From contig MU657166.1 in NCBI GenBank assembly GCA_026770575.1, positions 1,045,223 through 1,083,826 on the forward strand: a DNA stretch of 38,604 nucleotides, written 5' to 3'. The translations under genes were made by a program, and so were the position numbers. A model generated the notes under the pieces. That model was not told the origin of the DNA. It was given only the letters and a program-made list of their open reading frames with translations, and did no database searches. How positions within the stretch are numbered: position 1 is the first letter of the stretch; the number at the start of each line of letters is the position of its first letter. The DNA is from Pelagophyceae sp. CCMP2097 (lineage: Eukaryota > Sar > Pelagophyceae). Below, piece after piece: positions 19,483-30,054 of the stretch.

Positions 19483-22242
19483 ATGAAGCGAGAAGTGAAC
19501 ATCCGGTCCCCGTCGAACACCGAGCTGCGGTGCCCACAGATCGGCGTCCTTTCCGCGCGTCTCCGGGAAAAACGCGGTCACCGCCGATTACAACAGGATT
19601 CGCCCGGGCGTTCCTGATTAGACGCCTCAGGCGCGGCGACCGGAAGCGGCAGCCGTCGAGGCACGCGTGGCACACGCCGACGAACGGCGAGGAGATCCTT
19701 CTCGGCGACGGCGTGCCTCCGCGGAGGTTCTTCGACGAGGTGCGTCGCGTTGCGCCCGCGCGTATCGCGCGATCCGGGACCCGCCACGCGCAGGGCGAGC
19801 CCGTGGCCGCGTCCTCGCGGGCGCCGGCGCCCAGACCCCGTGAGTCCCGCCCCCCCGTGCGCTCGACGGCAGTGTTTTTTCGAGGGCATTTTTCGTCGCC
19901 GCCGCACCCCCGCGCGTGTCGGGGCCAGTACCCCCGTCATAATTGCTCGCCGCGCAGCGTGCGCGGACCCGTGGACGGAGGAGGAGGACGCGGTGCTGCG
20001 CGAGGGCGTGCTCCGCTTTGGCACGGCGGCGTGGCCAGAGGTCTCGCGGCACCTTCTCCCTCCCGTCAACGGCGGCCCGCAGAAGCGGTCGTCCGCGGAC
20101 TGCGAGGCGCGCTGGGACGCCGTCGTCAAGTGCGAGCCCGCGTCTTGGAAAACATGCGTCCCGGGGAAAGCCACGGGGTTTCGTTCCTTCGTGAGCTGCG
20201 GGGAACATCGCTCGGTCCCTCGTCGGGCGTTTTGCAGACCCACCCGCCTCTAGGCACACTGCGGTCAAGGGTCCGTGGCTGCCCGAGGAGGACGCTTTGC
20301 TTCGGCAGCTGGTGGCCAAGTTTGGCCCCAAGCGCTGGGCCTTGATCGCGTCGCACATTCCCGGCCGCGCGGGCAAGCAGTGCCGCGAGCGCTGGCTGAA
20401 CCACTTGGACACGCGCGTGATCAAGTCGGACTGGACGGCGGACGAGGACGCGGTCCTGCTGGACGCGCAGCAACGCGTCGGCAACAAGTGGAGTGAGATT
20501 GCCAGACTATTACCCGGCCGCGCCGAAAACGCCGTCAAGAACCGCTTCAACTCGCTGATCACCAAGCGGCTCACGCACGGCATCGAGCACGCTTTGGCCC
20601 ATGACGAGCTCCGCGAGCACCGCACGGTCGCCGCGCCCCTGGAAGACGTCGACCTGACGCGCAAGACGGCGGCCGAGCTGCTCGATTTGGTCTTCCGGCG
20701 CGTGGGCGAGACGCCGCACGTCCAGCGCCGCGTGCCCGAGGACTTGAAGGATATCGCAGACGACGACGACGACGACGCGCCCCCACGCGGCGCGCTGGAC
20801 CTGGGCCTCGCCCTCGAGCCGCCGCCGCCGCGCGCGAGGCGCGCCAAGCCCGGCGCCGCCGCGCCCGCAAACGACGACGCCGACGCGGTTGGTCTGCGCC
20901 TGGCGAGGCGATTTTGGGCCCAGGAGCTTGCCCGCGGCGAGCTTTTAGGACGCGTCTCCTGGTCTGAGGCGGACTGGGATCTGCTCGAAGCCAAGGCGGC
21001 CATGCACGCGCAGGACGACCCGATCCGCGTCGCGGCGGCGACGGCGGCGGCGGCGCACGCGCTCGGCGGCGGACCGGCGCCGGCCGCCGCGCCGCCGCAG
21101 GATCCGCCGGCGCGCTTCGCGGCGCGGCCGCAGGTGTGCGAGTCGCCGCGGCAAAAAAAATCGCCACGCGACGACGCCGACGACGTCATGGCGGCGTCGT
21201 CGTCGCTCAGCGGCGCGGGCGGCCTCGCCAGCTTTCTGGCCTCGTCGACGTCAAATTTGGACCTGCTCAGCAGCGCGTCGTTCCGCGGACCCACGGCGTC
21301 CGCGGGCGCGTCGGCGTCTAACGCGCGCGGCGGCGGCCGGCGGCCGCGCATCGACGGCGCGCTGCGGCTCTCGGAGACGCTGTGCTCGCTTTCGTTGGAC
21401 GACGCCTCGTGGCTCGGCGACGTCGTCGACGCCTCCCTCAACGTCCGTCGCCTGCACCGTTCTTATGCGTTTCGCCGCGAAGAAGGCCGTTTGTAGGTTG
21501 ACACGACGCGGACGTCTTGGAACGTCTCGCCGCGCGCGTCGCGCGACGTCCTCATGGCCATGCCGCCGCCGTCGGCCTTTGCCGGCGGCACGACGCCGTC
21601 GCACGCGGCGGGCGGCGCGGCTGGCGCGCCGGCACGCATGGCCGCGCCGCCGCCGCGAGCGTCGTTCCGCGACTTTAAGATGTCGGCGTCGATCGACGAC
21701 TGGGGCTCGGCCCTCGCAGGGTCGTCCCTCGCCGGCGGCGCCGGCGCCGGCGCCGTCGCGTTCGCCAGCGACCACCCGCTCGCCGCGACGGTCGATGTGA
21801 GTGACATGCCTGGGCGCGGGCGCCGCCCGCGTGTTCACTCCTCCGACCCCGTGTGTTCACCCGTCCGACCGGTTTAGGAGCAAGTGTGGCGGCTGTCGCC
21901 GCGCGCGGGCTTGGCGGGCCACGTGGCGCCGTCGCCGCCGTCGCCGGCGCGCGACCCGATGCGCCGGTCTTCGGGGACGGACCTGGCTCACGTCACGGAC
22001 ACCAGCATGTCCCTCGACAACGTCGACTGGGACCTCATCCTCAAGATGAGCCACACGCCGCGCAACGTGCGTCTACCAAAGGCCGTCGGACGATTCGGCG
22101 GACTCGACCGGAAACGTAGGCGGACGGTTCCGCGGACACGTTCGTGAGGCCCCACGGCATCAGCGCCATCGATTTCGACCCGCGGAGCCACTTCAGTCCA
22201 CCGGACGACGACATCACGCCCCGTGCCAAGTGCGTCCGCTGA
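19483..22242 (+). CDS. Three-repeat MYB transcription factor (R1R2R3 type)
   Basis: Well-supported exons: one ending at 19839, then 19958-20129, 20254-21442, 21497-21796, 21878-22066 and 22120-22242; introns are 118, 124, 54, 81 and 53 nt. The 5' end is unresolved: 19483 is the nearest plausible ATG, but it needs a further intron to reach the frame holding NGEEILLGDGVPPRRFFDEV. R1 (PWTEEEDAVL...CEARW) and R2 (GPWLPEEDALL...QCRERW) join after splicing with exactly the linker length of animal and plant 3R-MYBs. R3 (DWTADEDAVL...AVKNRFNSL) has Phe in place of the third Trp, as in some protist MYBs. The rest is acidic, Ala/Pro-rich and disordered, ending in SMSLDNVDWDLILKMSHTP and ISAIDFDPRSHFSPPDDD. 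3R-MYBs are nuclear DNA-binding regulators, often of cell-cycle genes. Confidence 0.88.
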
Positions 22243-22834
22243 AACGAAGACGTGGCCCGCCCGACGCCGCTGCGCCTTGTAGGAGGCTGCTCGCGATGGC
22301 GCTCAATGGACGGAGCTGATTTTGACGTCTTTTCTTTTTTCCCAAGTTCTCGGCTGCACCGCGCTGCCCATTCTCGCGCCCGGTCGCCCCATTTTCCAGA
22401 GCCGCGCCCCGGAGCCAATTTTTATCACGAGTCGAGGCATCAAGTAGTGCATCGGACCTTTGTCTACGCTCCCTGGGGTGTCCAATGTCCGGCGCGGGCG
22501 GCGGTCTCCTCTTGGCACGTGCGAAAAGGCGCGAGACGTGGCCGACGTGCCTCTGAAACGCTGCGGCCCGATTCGGCCGGACTTCGTTTCGATTGGCGAT
22601 TAAATCTGTTGAAGGCCTTCTTCGTCGTCGTCTCGACCTTCGACGACGGCCGCGGGTGACCTTAAGGAGCGTTGTTCGCGTTGTTCGCCTTTCGCGGGCC
22701 GATGCGCGCCTTTCTCGCACGACCGCGGCGTCTATTTGAAGCGTCGGGCTGGCGGCTGCTCCCATGTTCCACGTCGTCACTCTGCCCCCTTTGGGCGCTC
22801 AGTCTCGGGCGGGGCCCGGTGGAACGTTTCGGAA
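22243..22834. other. Intergenic region before the ABC-F gene
   Basis: No coding signal I trust. Frames are short and lack recognisable segments. It is T-richer near 22325-22345 and should include the 3' flank of MYB and the ABC-F promoter. Confidence 0.5.
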
Positions 22835-25667
22835 ATGATGCGCGTTGGTAGGTCGTCGGCGCGGTGGCGCAGTGCGTTTGCGGTTTCAGCGCGGGCCGCG
22901 TTGCGCCGCTCCGCCGCGACGCCGCGCCGCGCCAAATCGCGTGCGCGGCAAAGGGCGGCAAGGGCGGCGCGGCGGCGGCGGCCCTCGAGGCGCTCGCCGC
23001 GCTGGAGCAGGCGGCCCCGCAGGAGGAGGCGCCCACAGTCGCGGAGCCTTCGCCTTTTAAGAAGCCCCAGGGCGGCGGCAAGGGCGGCGCTGCCGCGGCG
23101 GCGCTGGCGGCGTTGGAGGGCCTGGGCTTCGACGACGAGGAGCAGAAGCGGCCCGAATTAGAGAAATCTGGCTGGAAAAAGAAGGACAAAAGCGGCAAGG
23201 GCGGCGCCGCCGCCGCCGCGCTGGCCGCGCTCGAGGGTTTGGACCTCGGCGACGGCGAGACGAACCAGGCGGTGCTGGACGTCGTGGGCAAGAAGAAGGA
23301 CAAGGGCGGTAAAGGCGGCGCATCAAAGGCGGCGCTGGCGGCGCTCGAGGGTTTCGACTTTGACGAAGACGAAGCCAAGGCCGTTTTGGACGCCGTCGGC
23401 GGGAAGGAGGCCAAGCTCGACTTTGCGGAGGAGGACTGGCGCAAGCCCGAGGCTGTCGGGGATGGACGACGGGCGGAACCGGAGTTGAAGGAGTCTCGCT
23501 CGAAGAAGATGGACCTCGGCGAGGACGATTTTGACGACGACGTTGGCGCGAAGAAGTCGAAGAAGAACAAGGCGCAGGCGGAGGAGGAGGGCGTTGGCGG
23601 GAAGAAGGGCAAGAAGAACAAAAAAGGCAAAAGAAACGACGTCGAGGCCGAGGCCGAGGTGCCTTCCTTTACCTCGGGCAACGCCAACGACGCCGACGAG
23701 GACCTGACGCTGGAGGAGAAGAAGAAACGCGAGCGTGGCAACGCAAAGGTGCCTTTCCTTTAAGAGGCGCGGGCTGCATCCATACCTGTGGGGCACGGCG
23801 CGCCTTTCGGGACGATATTCTCTAGGTCCGCATCATCGACCGCGACTCTCGGGCGGGCGTGGCGACGATGTCTCTGTCCAAGGTGAGCATGATTTTCCGC
23901 AATACCGAGGTCTTAAAGGACGCCTCTTGGCGCGTCACGAGCGGCGACCGCGTGGGCATCGTCGGCGCCAACGGCGGCGGCAAGACGACGATGCTGAAGA
24001 TCTTCTCCGGCGAGCTGGAGCCGACGTCTGGCGAGGTCATCACGTCGTCGGAGCGTCTGAACGTCGCTTACCTCCGGCAAGAGTTCTCAGAGTCTCTAGT
24101 GCTGACGCGGTCGCTGCGCGAGGAGCTTGCGTCCGTCTTCACCGCGGAGGCGGCGGCGCTGGAGCGTCTCAGGGTCGTGGAGCTGGCAGTCGAGGGCGGG
24201 GATTCTGCCGTGGCGACTTTGGACGAGTTCGCCGAAGCCCAGGACGTGGTGAACAAGCTCGGGGCGAACACCGTTGAGGGCAAGTGCGAAAAGGTGGCCA
24301 TCCAGATGGGCTTTGGGGACGCTGACTTGGAGGCCGTGGTGGGGTCGTTTTCCGGCGGGTGGAAGATGCGCATCGGTTTGGCAAAGGTCTTACTGGAGCA
24401 GCCCGACGTCCTTTTGCTCGACGAGCCGACGAACCACCTCGACTTGGACAGCGTGTATTGGCTCGAGGAATTCCTGAGGCAGCAGACGATTGCCATCGTG
24501 ACTGTTTCGCACGACCGCGAGTTCATCGATCAAGTCTGCACCAAAATCGTAGACGTCGAGGACGGCGTCACCGTCTCCTACGACGACTGCAACTACTCGC
24601 AGTTTCTTAAGCGCAAGGAGCAGCGCAGGCAGGCGTGGGAGAGCGCGTACAAGAAGCAGCAATCGAAGATCAACGAAGATAAAGAGTTCATCAACCGCTT
24701 CCGCGCCGGCGCCCGAGCCGCCCAGGCCCAGTCGCGCGAGAAGATGCTGGACAAGCTGATCAAGTCGAGCGACATCGTCCTGAAACCGCCGTCGCAGAAG
24801 CGCGGCCTCGCCTTCCGCTTCCCCGAACCCCCTCGGTGCGGCGTCGACGTCCTCTCGGCAAAGAGCGTCGCCCACGGCTACGGCGACCGCGAGCTCTTCC
24901 GCGATGTTTCCTTCGAGCTGCGGCGCGGCGACCGCGTGGCCATCTTGGGGCCCAACGGCGCGGGCAAGTCCACTCTCCTTCGTCTGCTCGCGGGCATCGA
25001 GGCGGCCGACGAGGGCGGCTGCGAGTTCGGTTCCGCGAACGTGGCGGCGGCGTACTTTGCCCAGAACCAGGCCGATGCCATGGACATGTCCAAAACTGTC
25101 CTCCGCACCATCGAGGACGCCTCCCTCTCCGACGGCGCAGAGAGGTCGTACGAGACGCTGAGAGCTTTATTAGGACAGTTCCTCTTCAAGGGCGACGACG
25201 TGCAGAAGCACCTGTCTTCTCTTTCGGGGGGCGAAAAGGCGCGCGTCGCGCTATGTCGCATGATGTTAGAGGCGAACAACGTCCTCTTCCTCGACGAGCC
25301 GACAAACCACCTCGACATCCCGGCCAAGGAGATGCTCGAGGACGCGTTGGTGCACTTTGACGGCACTCTGGTCGTCGTCTCGCACGACCGTTATTTCGTC
25401 TCACAAGTGTGCAACACCATCTTCAACCTGGAGAACGGCTCCATGGAGCGCTTCGACTGCGACTACGCCTCGTACCTCGAAGCCAAGAGCGGCTTGAAGG
25501 GTAAAGTCGAGGGCCGGTACGTCGCAGGCGTGAAGAAGATCGAAAAGGCAAAGGTCGTCGATTTCGACGACATGCAAAAGAACGAGAAGCGGTCTTTCGG
25601 CGGCAAGGCCGCCGGCGTCTCCGGCCGCAAGGACAAGGGCATCAAGAACGCCAAGCGCATGGCCTAA
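22835..25667 (+). CDS. ABC-F family ATPase with a repeat-rich N-terminal extension
   Basis: The main exons are about 22890-23748 and 23826-25667, joined by a 77-nt intron (GTGCCT...CTCTAG, phase 0). The start is unresolved: ATG at 22835 with a small intron ending in TTTCAG at 22889 is one option. Exon 2 encodes two ATPase cassettes without membrane spans, the ABC-F layout. Cassette 1: Walker A GANGGGKTT, signature SGGWKMRIGLA, Walker B VLLLDEPTNHLD. Cassette 2: GPNGAGKST, LSGGEKARVALC, VLFLDEPTNHLD. The inter-cassette linker is Lys/Gln/Arg-rich. ABC-F proteins bind the ribosome and affect translation or ribosome assembly. The extension of about 290 residues has four copies of a GKGGAAAAALAALEG-type unit, acidic spacers and a Lys-rich segment, unlike standard ABC-F leaders. 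It may target the plastid (PLRRDAAPRQIACAAKG), but that is not certain. Confidence 0.9.
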
Positions 25668-25709
25668 CACACTCCAAAAGGCGACGCAACACACTCCAAA
25701 AGGCGACGC
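25666..25709. repeat. Exact 22-bp tandem duplication at the ABC-F stop codon
   Basis: Two identical 22-bp units (AACACACTCCAAAAGGCGAC + GC) at 25666-25687 and 25688-25709. The first begins inside the TAA stop. Confidence 0.92.
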
Positions 25710-26197
25710 GGGCCCCGGGCGAGAATAAGGGCGGCCGCCCCGGGCCATGGGTCGAAATGGGGCCGTCCAAACGCATCGCCGGATCCTGGTGCGCTTCAAG
25801 GCCTCCCGCCGCGCGAGCCGCCGTGGGACCTTTGAGCACTGCGCCGAGACGAATCACGGGAAGCCCCAAGTTCGAAACAAGGCACCTTGAGCAAGTACAA
25901 CGCGCGAGAGAACCGCGACTCAGTGACCGACTCCGACTCCGACTCCGACTCAGAGGCTCGGAGATCGACCAAAAAGCTTACTGACTTCCATGGCCAGGGA
26001 CTTGGACGCGCGCGATCTCCTCGGCGCGCCGAGGCCCGGGGGAGCCGACGCACGCGTGAACGCGGTCGAGGGTCCATCGTCGACGAATTTGTTCCCCTAC
26101 ATTATCGTCGTGGACGGCCCCACGGCCTTTTCGAGGCGGCATCGCGCTGGAGCCGATTCTAGAGAACATTGACGGCGTCGACGAAGCCTTGCGCTAA
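25710..26197. other. Region between ABC-F and the WD40 remnant
   Basis: Contains a GACTCC hexamer run near 25926-25955 and a weak + strand frame from ATG 25990 (MARDLDARDLLGAP...SSTNLFPYIIVVDG). Near 26130-26194 another frame reads FRGGIALEPILENIDGVDEAL and ends in TAA directly before the WD40 remnant, so decayed 5' exons of that gene may lie here. Confidence 0.4.
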
Positions 26198-26620
26198 ATC
26201 GAATCGCGACCAGCTGCCGCGGCGGTCCTCGAGGTGTTCGAGCAGCCAGATCTCCTCGCGCTCTTCCTGCGGCTGGCGGCATCAACGAACGGGCTTCATG
26301 TGACGAAACGAGTCGCTCGAGCTGCGCGGGCCGTGGCGCCGGTCGTGCGCAAGCTCATCTGGACGGACCGGATCTTGAAGGGCACAGCAATCTTCAAGAG
26401 GCACACCGACAGCTCGTGCTGCGCGCTCTCGCCCGACTGCAAGCGCATCGCGACGGCGAGCTACGACAAGACGGTGCGCCTCTGGGACGCCGAGACGGGC
26501 GCGCTGCTGACGACGCTCGAGGGGCACACCGTCTCGTGCTGCGCGTTCTCGCCCGACAGCACGCGCATCGTGACTGCGAGCGCCGACAAGACGGCGCGGC
26601 TCTGGGACGTCGCACTCTAA
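26198..26620 (+). pseudogene. WD40-repeat gene remnant with an F-box-like N-terminal part
   Basis: The open frame starts after an in-frame TAA (26195-26197) and has no ATG. The first half (VLEVFEQPDLLALFLRLAA, then VTKRVARAARAVAPVV) resembles the F-box-like leaders found on algal WD40 proteins. Two WD40 blades follow: HTDSSCCALSPDCKRIATA with KTVRLWDAETG, and GHTVSCCAFSPDSTRIVTA with KTARLWDVAL, then a stop. Functional propellers need about seven blades, so with two blades and no start codon this is most likely a truncated copy. A missed upstream exon is the alternative. Confidence 0.6.
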
Positions 26621-26876
26621 TATCGAGCAAGCTCTCCGACTCTGCGGGTCGCTCCTGAATGAGAGCAAAGTGGATGATGCTGGCGCCTCGGACGTATGTC
26701 GGCCGACACGCCTCCGTCGCTCCGGCTCGACCGTCGAGAGGACCGTCGACGTCTCCGGGCTTGCGTCTGCGGTGCGCCACAACTGGCACAAGCATCGGAT
26801 ATGAAATCCGCATGGTTAAAGCGATGACTCCGAAACCGCCTGCGCAATTGAATCGGCTCGACCCCCGTTTGGCAGC

Positions 26877-28097
26877 ATGGTGTGCGCGCGCGGCCTCGCG
26901 GTGCTGTTTCTATGCCTCGCCGGCGTCGAGGCTAGGCTGCCGCGCGAAACCGGGTCGCAGCTGCGAACCGGGTCACAGCTGCGGCGGCATGCCAAGCAGT
27001 CGCTGGGCTCGCGCGCGGCTCCCGCGCCCGCGCTCGTGCAGGAGCTGCGCGGCGAGCCGTCCTCGCTGGCCCTCTCCGGCGCGGCCGTGCGCGGCGGCGC
27101 CGAGGTGACGACGCAGGCGGAGATGCGCGACGCGGTGGTTAAGACCGTAAGTGCGCGGCCCTCGAACCCCCTCGAGAGACGGCGGCGCCGCCGCATCCGC
27201 AGGACGGGGCCTTTCGTGCGCTTATACGCTGCCGACGCGCGACCTCTATGCCCACCTATACGCCCCAAACACCCCAAATAGATATTTGTGGTCGCGGCAG
27301 CGTGCGTCTTCGGCGTGGGCGTCGGATACTACAAAGGCCGCCAGTCTGCCATGGAGTTCTTCGCCGCGTACCTCGTCGAGCAGTCTCTGAGCGTGGACAA
27401 CTTGTTCGTGTTTATCTTGTTGTTCGAGTTCTTCCACGTGCCGCATGCTTTGCAGCAGCGCGCGCTGAAGTGGGGCATCATCGGCGCCGTGGTCATGCGC
27501 GGCGCCATGATCCTCGTCGGCGTCGAGTTGGTCCAGCGGTTCCGGTCGGTGACTTTAGTCTTCGCCGCGATTCTCTTGGCGTCGTCGTACAAGCTCCTGA
27601 CCGAGTCGCACGACGCGGCGGATGCCGACATGGGCGACAACGCCGTCGTCGCCATCGCGCGCAGGCTCTGCAACGCGGTGGATTACTTTGACGGCGACCG
27701 ATTCTTCACCACATCGAAAAGCGGCAAATCTGTCGCGACCCCGCTCCTGCTCTGCGTCGTCTGCATAGAGCTCTCTGACTTTGTCTTCGCCGTCGACTCC
27801 ATCCCCGCCGTACTGGCCATCTCCAAGGATCCGTTCATCGTCTATTCCTCGAATATCTTCGCCATCGCCGCGCTCCGCTCTCTTTATGCTTGTTTAGCCG
27901 CAGCCATCGCCGAGCTGCCCTACCTGCGGCCCAGTGTCGCGCTCATTCTGGGCTTTGTCGGCTTCAAGATGGGGCTCGAGTACTGGCACGTCCACATTTC
28001 CACACCGGCCTCGCTGGCAGTGATCCTCACCCTTCTCGGCGGCGGTGTCGTCGCCTCGCTCGCTACAAAGAGCTCGCGGGCGGCCAAGAAGCACTAA
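26877..28097 (+). CDS. TerC-family membrane transporter, plastid/thylakoid type
   Basis: Exons 26877-27146 and 27282-28097 flank a 135-nt intron (GTAAGT...AATAG, phase 0), giving 361 aa. Residues 1-20 (MVCARGLAVLFLCLAGVEAR) are a signal peptide, followed by a Ser/Ala/Arg-rich transit-like stretch. The body has about seven to eight membrane spans with the two TerC signatures, SLSVDNLFVFILLFEF and ELSDFVFAVDSIPAVLAIS, whose Asp residues lie in the membrane and bind metal in this family. Bacterial TerC/Alx proteins export manganese or calcium; the plant homologue is needed for thylakoid biogenesis. The bipartite leader suggests the same place here. The intron separates leader from body. Confidence 0.92.
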
Positions 28098-28471
28098 CCG
28101 CGGATCCGCACGCCGCATCGCGACCCGACGCGACGAGGTGCGCGCGCCTGCGCGTCTTTAAAAAACACTCAGGCTCTTCTCAGAGCCCGGTCCTCGCCGG
28201 GAGCCGCAGCGTTAGGGGCGCCGACGCGGCCCCAGCGCCGCGGGTTTCTTTCGATCTTGAAGTCGGAATCAAGTCCTCTGAAGAACGACGCTCGGCCGAC
28301 GAGTTCGAAACGAGTCAAATCAAGTAAACTTTATCCGGATCAACCCGACCTCCGGCGCCCTCCGCAAAGGCGAGGGCGCCCCTTTTGAGTGGGACTCGAA
28401 GAGCAGAGCCCGCGAGGCACGGCGCGAGCGAATCCGACTCTGAATCTTTTCTCGCGGAACTCACCACTGGC
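28098..28471. other. Intergenic region between TerC and a small unknown gene
   Basis: Nothing recognised. It should contain the 3' flank of TerC and the promoter of the next gene. Confidence 0.5.
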
Positions 28472-28969
28472 ATGGCGGACGGTACGCCCACCAAGGCCCC
28501 GCGGAGCCCCGCCGCTTCGACACCGCAGTCGCCCCTCGTCAAGTTCCTGGGCACGTTCTGCATGGGCGACTCGGCCGTGCCGCCCGAGGAACTCGCAGAT
28601 ACCGGCGTCTGTGATTGCTGGCGCCGCGCGCGAATGCCGGCGGTCGTGCGACGCCGGCGTATCAGGTCGCGGGCTTTTCGAGCGAGGCGGACATCGAGGC
28701 GAACTTTGAGGCGATGCACCGCCGGCGAATGGAGGAGAAGGAACGCCGGCAATCACTCATGAATGACGTCGGGCCGTACGTCTGCGAGAACACCGCGGCC
28801 ATCACTGCAGGCTTCAACAGCCAAGAGGAGGAGGACGCCGTCCTCGAGCAGATCCACGCCGTGCGTCCGCAGGGACTCTGGGATAGAGCGCCGCGCTGTC
28901 CGCGGACACGGCGCCCCGCAGGCGCGAGCTCTCGACCGCAAAACGCGCGCGGCGAGCTTCAGCGAGTGA
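28472..28969 (+). CDS. Small unrecognised protein, three exons
   Basis: Exons 28472-28606, 28666-28860 and 28922-28969 total 378 nt (125 aa), all in phase 0, with introns of 59 nt (GTCTGT...ATCAG) and 61 nt (GTGCGT...CGCAG). The N-terminal third is Ser/Thr/Pro-rich (TPTKAPRSPAASTPQSP, possible phosphorylation sites), then VKFLGTFCMGDSAVPPEEL. The second exon is charged and helical (SSEADIEANFEAMHRRRMEE, NSQEEEDAVLEQIHA). No family, signal peptide or membrane span is seen. The clean phase and balanced composition argue that it is real. Confidence 0.6.
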
Positions 28970-29300
28970 GCAGGCACCGGCGCCGCGCCGCGCGGAGGAG
29001 CCGCCGCCCAAACGTCTGAGCTGCACGCGCGCGAGGACCGACCCACAACAGTGTGGATGAACGTTGGACGACTCGCACCGCCGTGACTTGTTACTCAACA
29101 CGCGAGTAAGAACACCTGCCCGGATGCGCCGCAAAGTCGGATACAAGTCTAGTTTACACAACAATTGAACACGGGCCGCCAACAAGGAGGTCCGACCGGG
29201 ATGGAAACGAGGCAGAGGTGTCAGGATCGTCTTGGGCAGTCACTTGGTGAGCTGGCTCCAACTGCCGAACGGGACGATCGGCGTGCCTTTCGGAACGGGG
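28970..29300. other. Intergenic region between convergent genes
   Basis: No gene seen. It separates the small + strand gene from the stop of the CS-domain gene on the - strand and has two ACTCAACACGCGAGTAAG-like words but nothing interpretable. Confidence 0.5.
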
Positions 29301-29724
29301 TTATCTCGGGCACCGAGTCGACGAGGCATTCAAGAGAGCCCGCCCGCTGGAGGGACGCCACGACGACTGACCCGTCTTCAGAGTAAGAACGATCTTGTCC
29401 GGCTTGACTCGATGCGAGCACACCGCCGGTTCAAGCGTGTCGTAGAGCTCTGGGACTTTGAGTCTGAAGTTGATACCGTGCAAGTCATACACGCAAAGGT
29501 CCAAACTCCGAGCGCCGTACGTCACGACCACGCGGTCCTCCGGCAGCCCGTGCCTAAAACGGCCGCTGCGGAGAACACTCGATGACGCGGACGACGCACA
29601 CGCCCGGCAAGTCGACGTAGACGGAGACGCGTTTTTTTTTTTCGTCGTGGGAAAAAGCGTACCTGTCGATCTCGCTGAACAGCAGCCGCTGGTTCAGCAC
29701 GTCGAGGTCGAGGCCTTCCTCCAT
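29301..29724 (-). CDS. CS-domain protein, CacyBP/SIP-like, two exons
   Basis: Exons (descending) 29724-29600 and 29553-29301 around a 46-nt intron (GTGCGT...TTTTAG, phase 2) give 125 aa. The spliced core matches the CS domain of calcyclin-binding protein: IDRYAFSHDEKKKRVSVYVD, then LPGVHGLPEDRVVVTYG, RSLDLCVYDLHGINFRLKV and VKPDKIVLTLK. The junction restores the family's GVH..P motif, which supports the splice. CS domains are p23-like folds that contact Hsp90 or Skp1-type partners; CacyBP links Siah1, Skp1 and S100 proteins in ubiquitin pathways. Here the N-terminal helical hairpin and C-terminal SGS part of CacyBP are missing, so the partner set may differ, or outer exons may have been missed. 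Confidence 0.72.
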
Positions 29725-30054
29725 CGAGCCTCGCCCACGGCGTTCGATCTTGTGGCTCCTTGTCTTGACTCTCCACGCCTTCCACGCTCTTGTCGCGCCG
29801 GCCGGCGCCCGAAGTCGCCAAAATGCCACCCCAAAAAAGGAAAACTTAAAACTTTTGAACTTTACCCTAGCAGCTGCGGCAGCAGTGGCTGCCGCCGCAG
29901 TGCCGCGCGTTGGAAGAACGCGTCCACAGGCGGGCTGCGCGGCGACGCGGCGTGCGCACCGGAGAGCAAGCCCTATTTTTGCCAGCTCGGCCGCCTGCCA
30001 AACCCGCCGCAAGCCTTGTCCTTGCGAACCCCATCGAGCGCTCGATATGAGTCG
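29725..30054. promoter_or_regulatory. Divergent promoter region of the CS-domain and coiled-coil genes
   Basis: 330 bp between two start codons facing apart. An A/T-rich patch at 29815-29870 (AAAAAAGGAAAACTTAAAAC) stands out against the GC-rich surroundings. No core promoter motif can be assigned with confidence. Confidence 0.4.
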
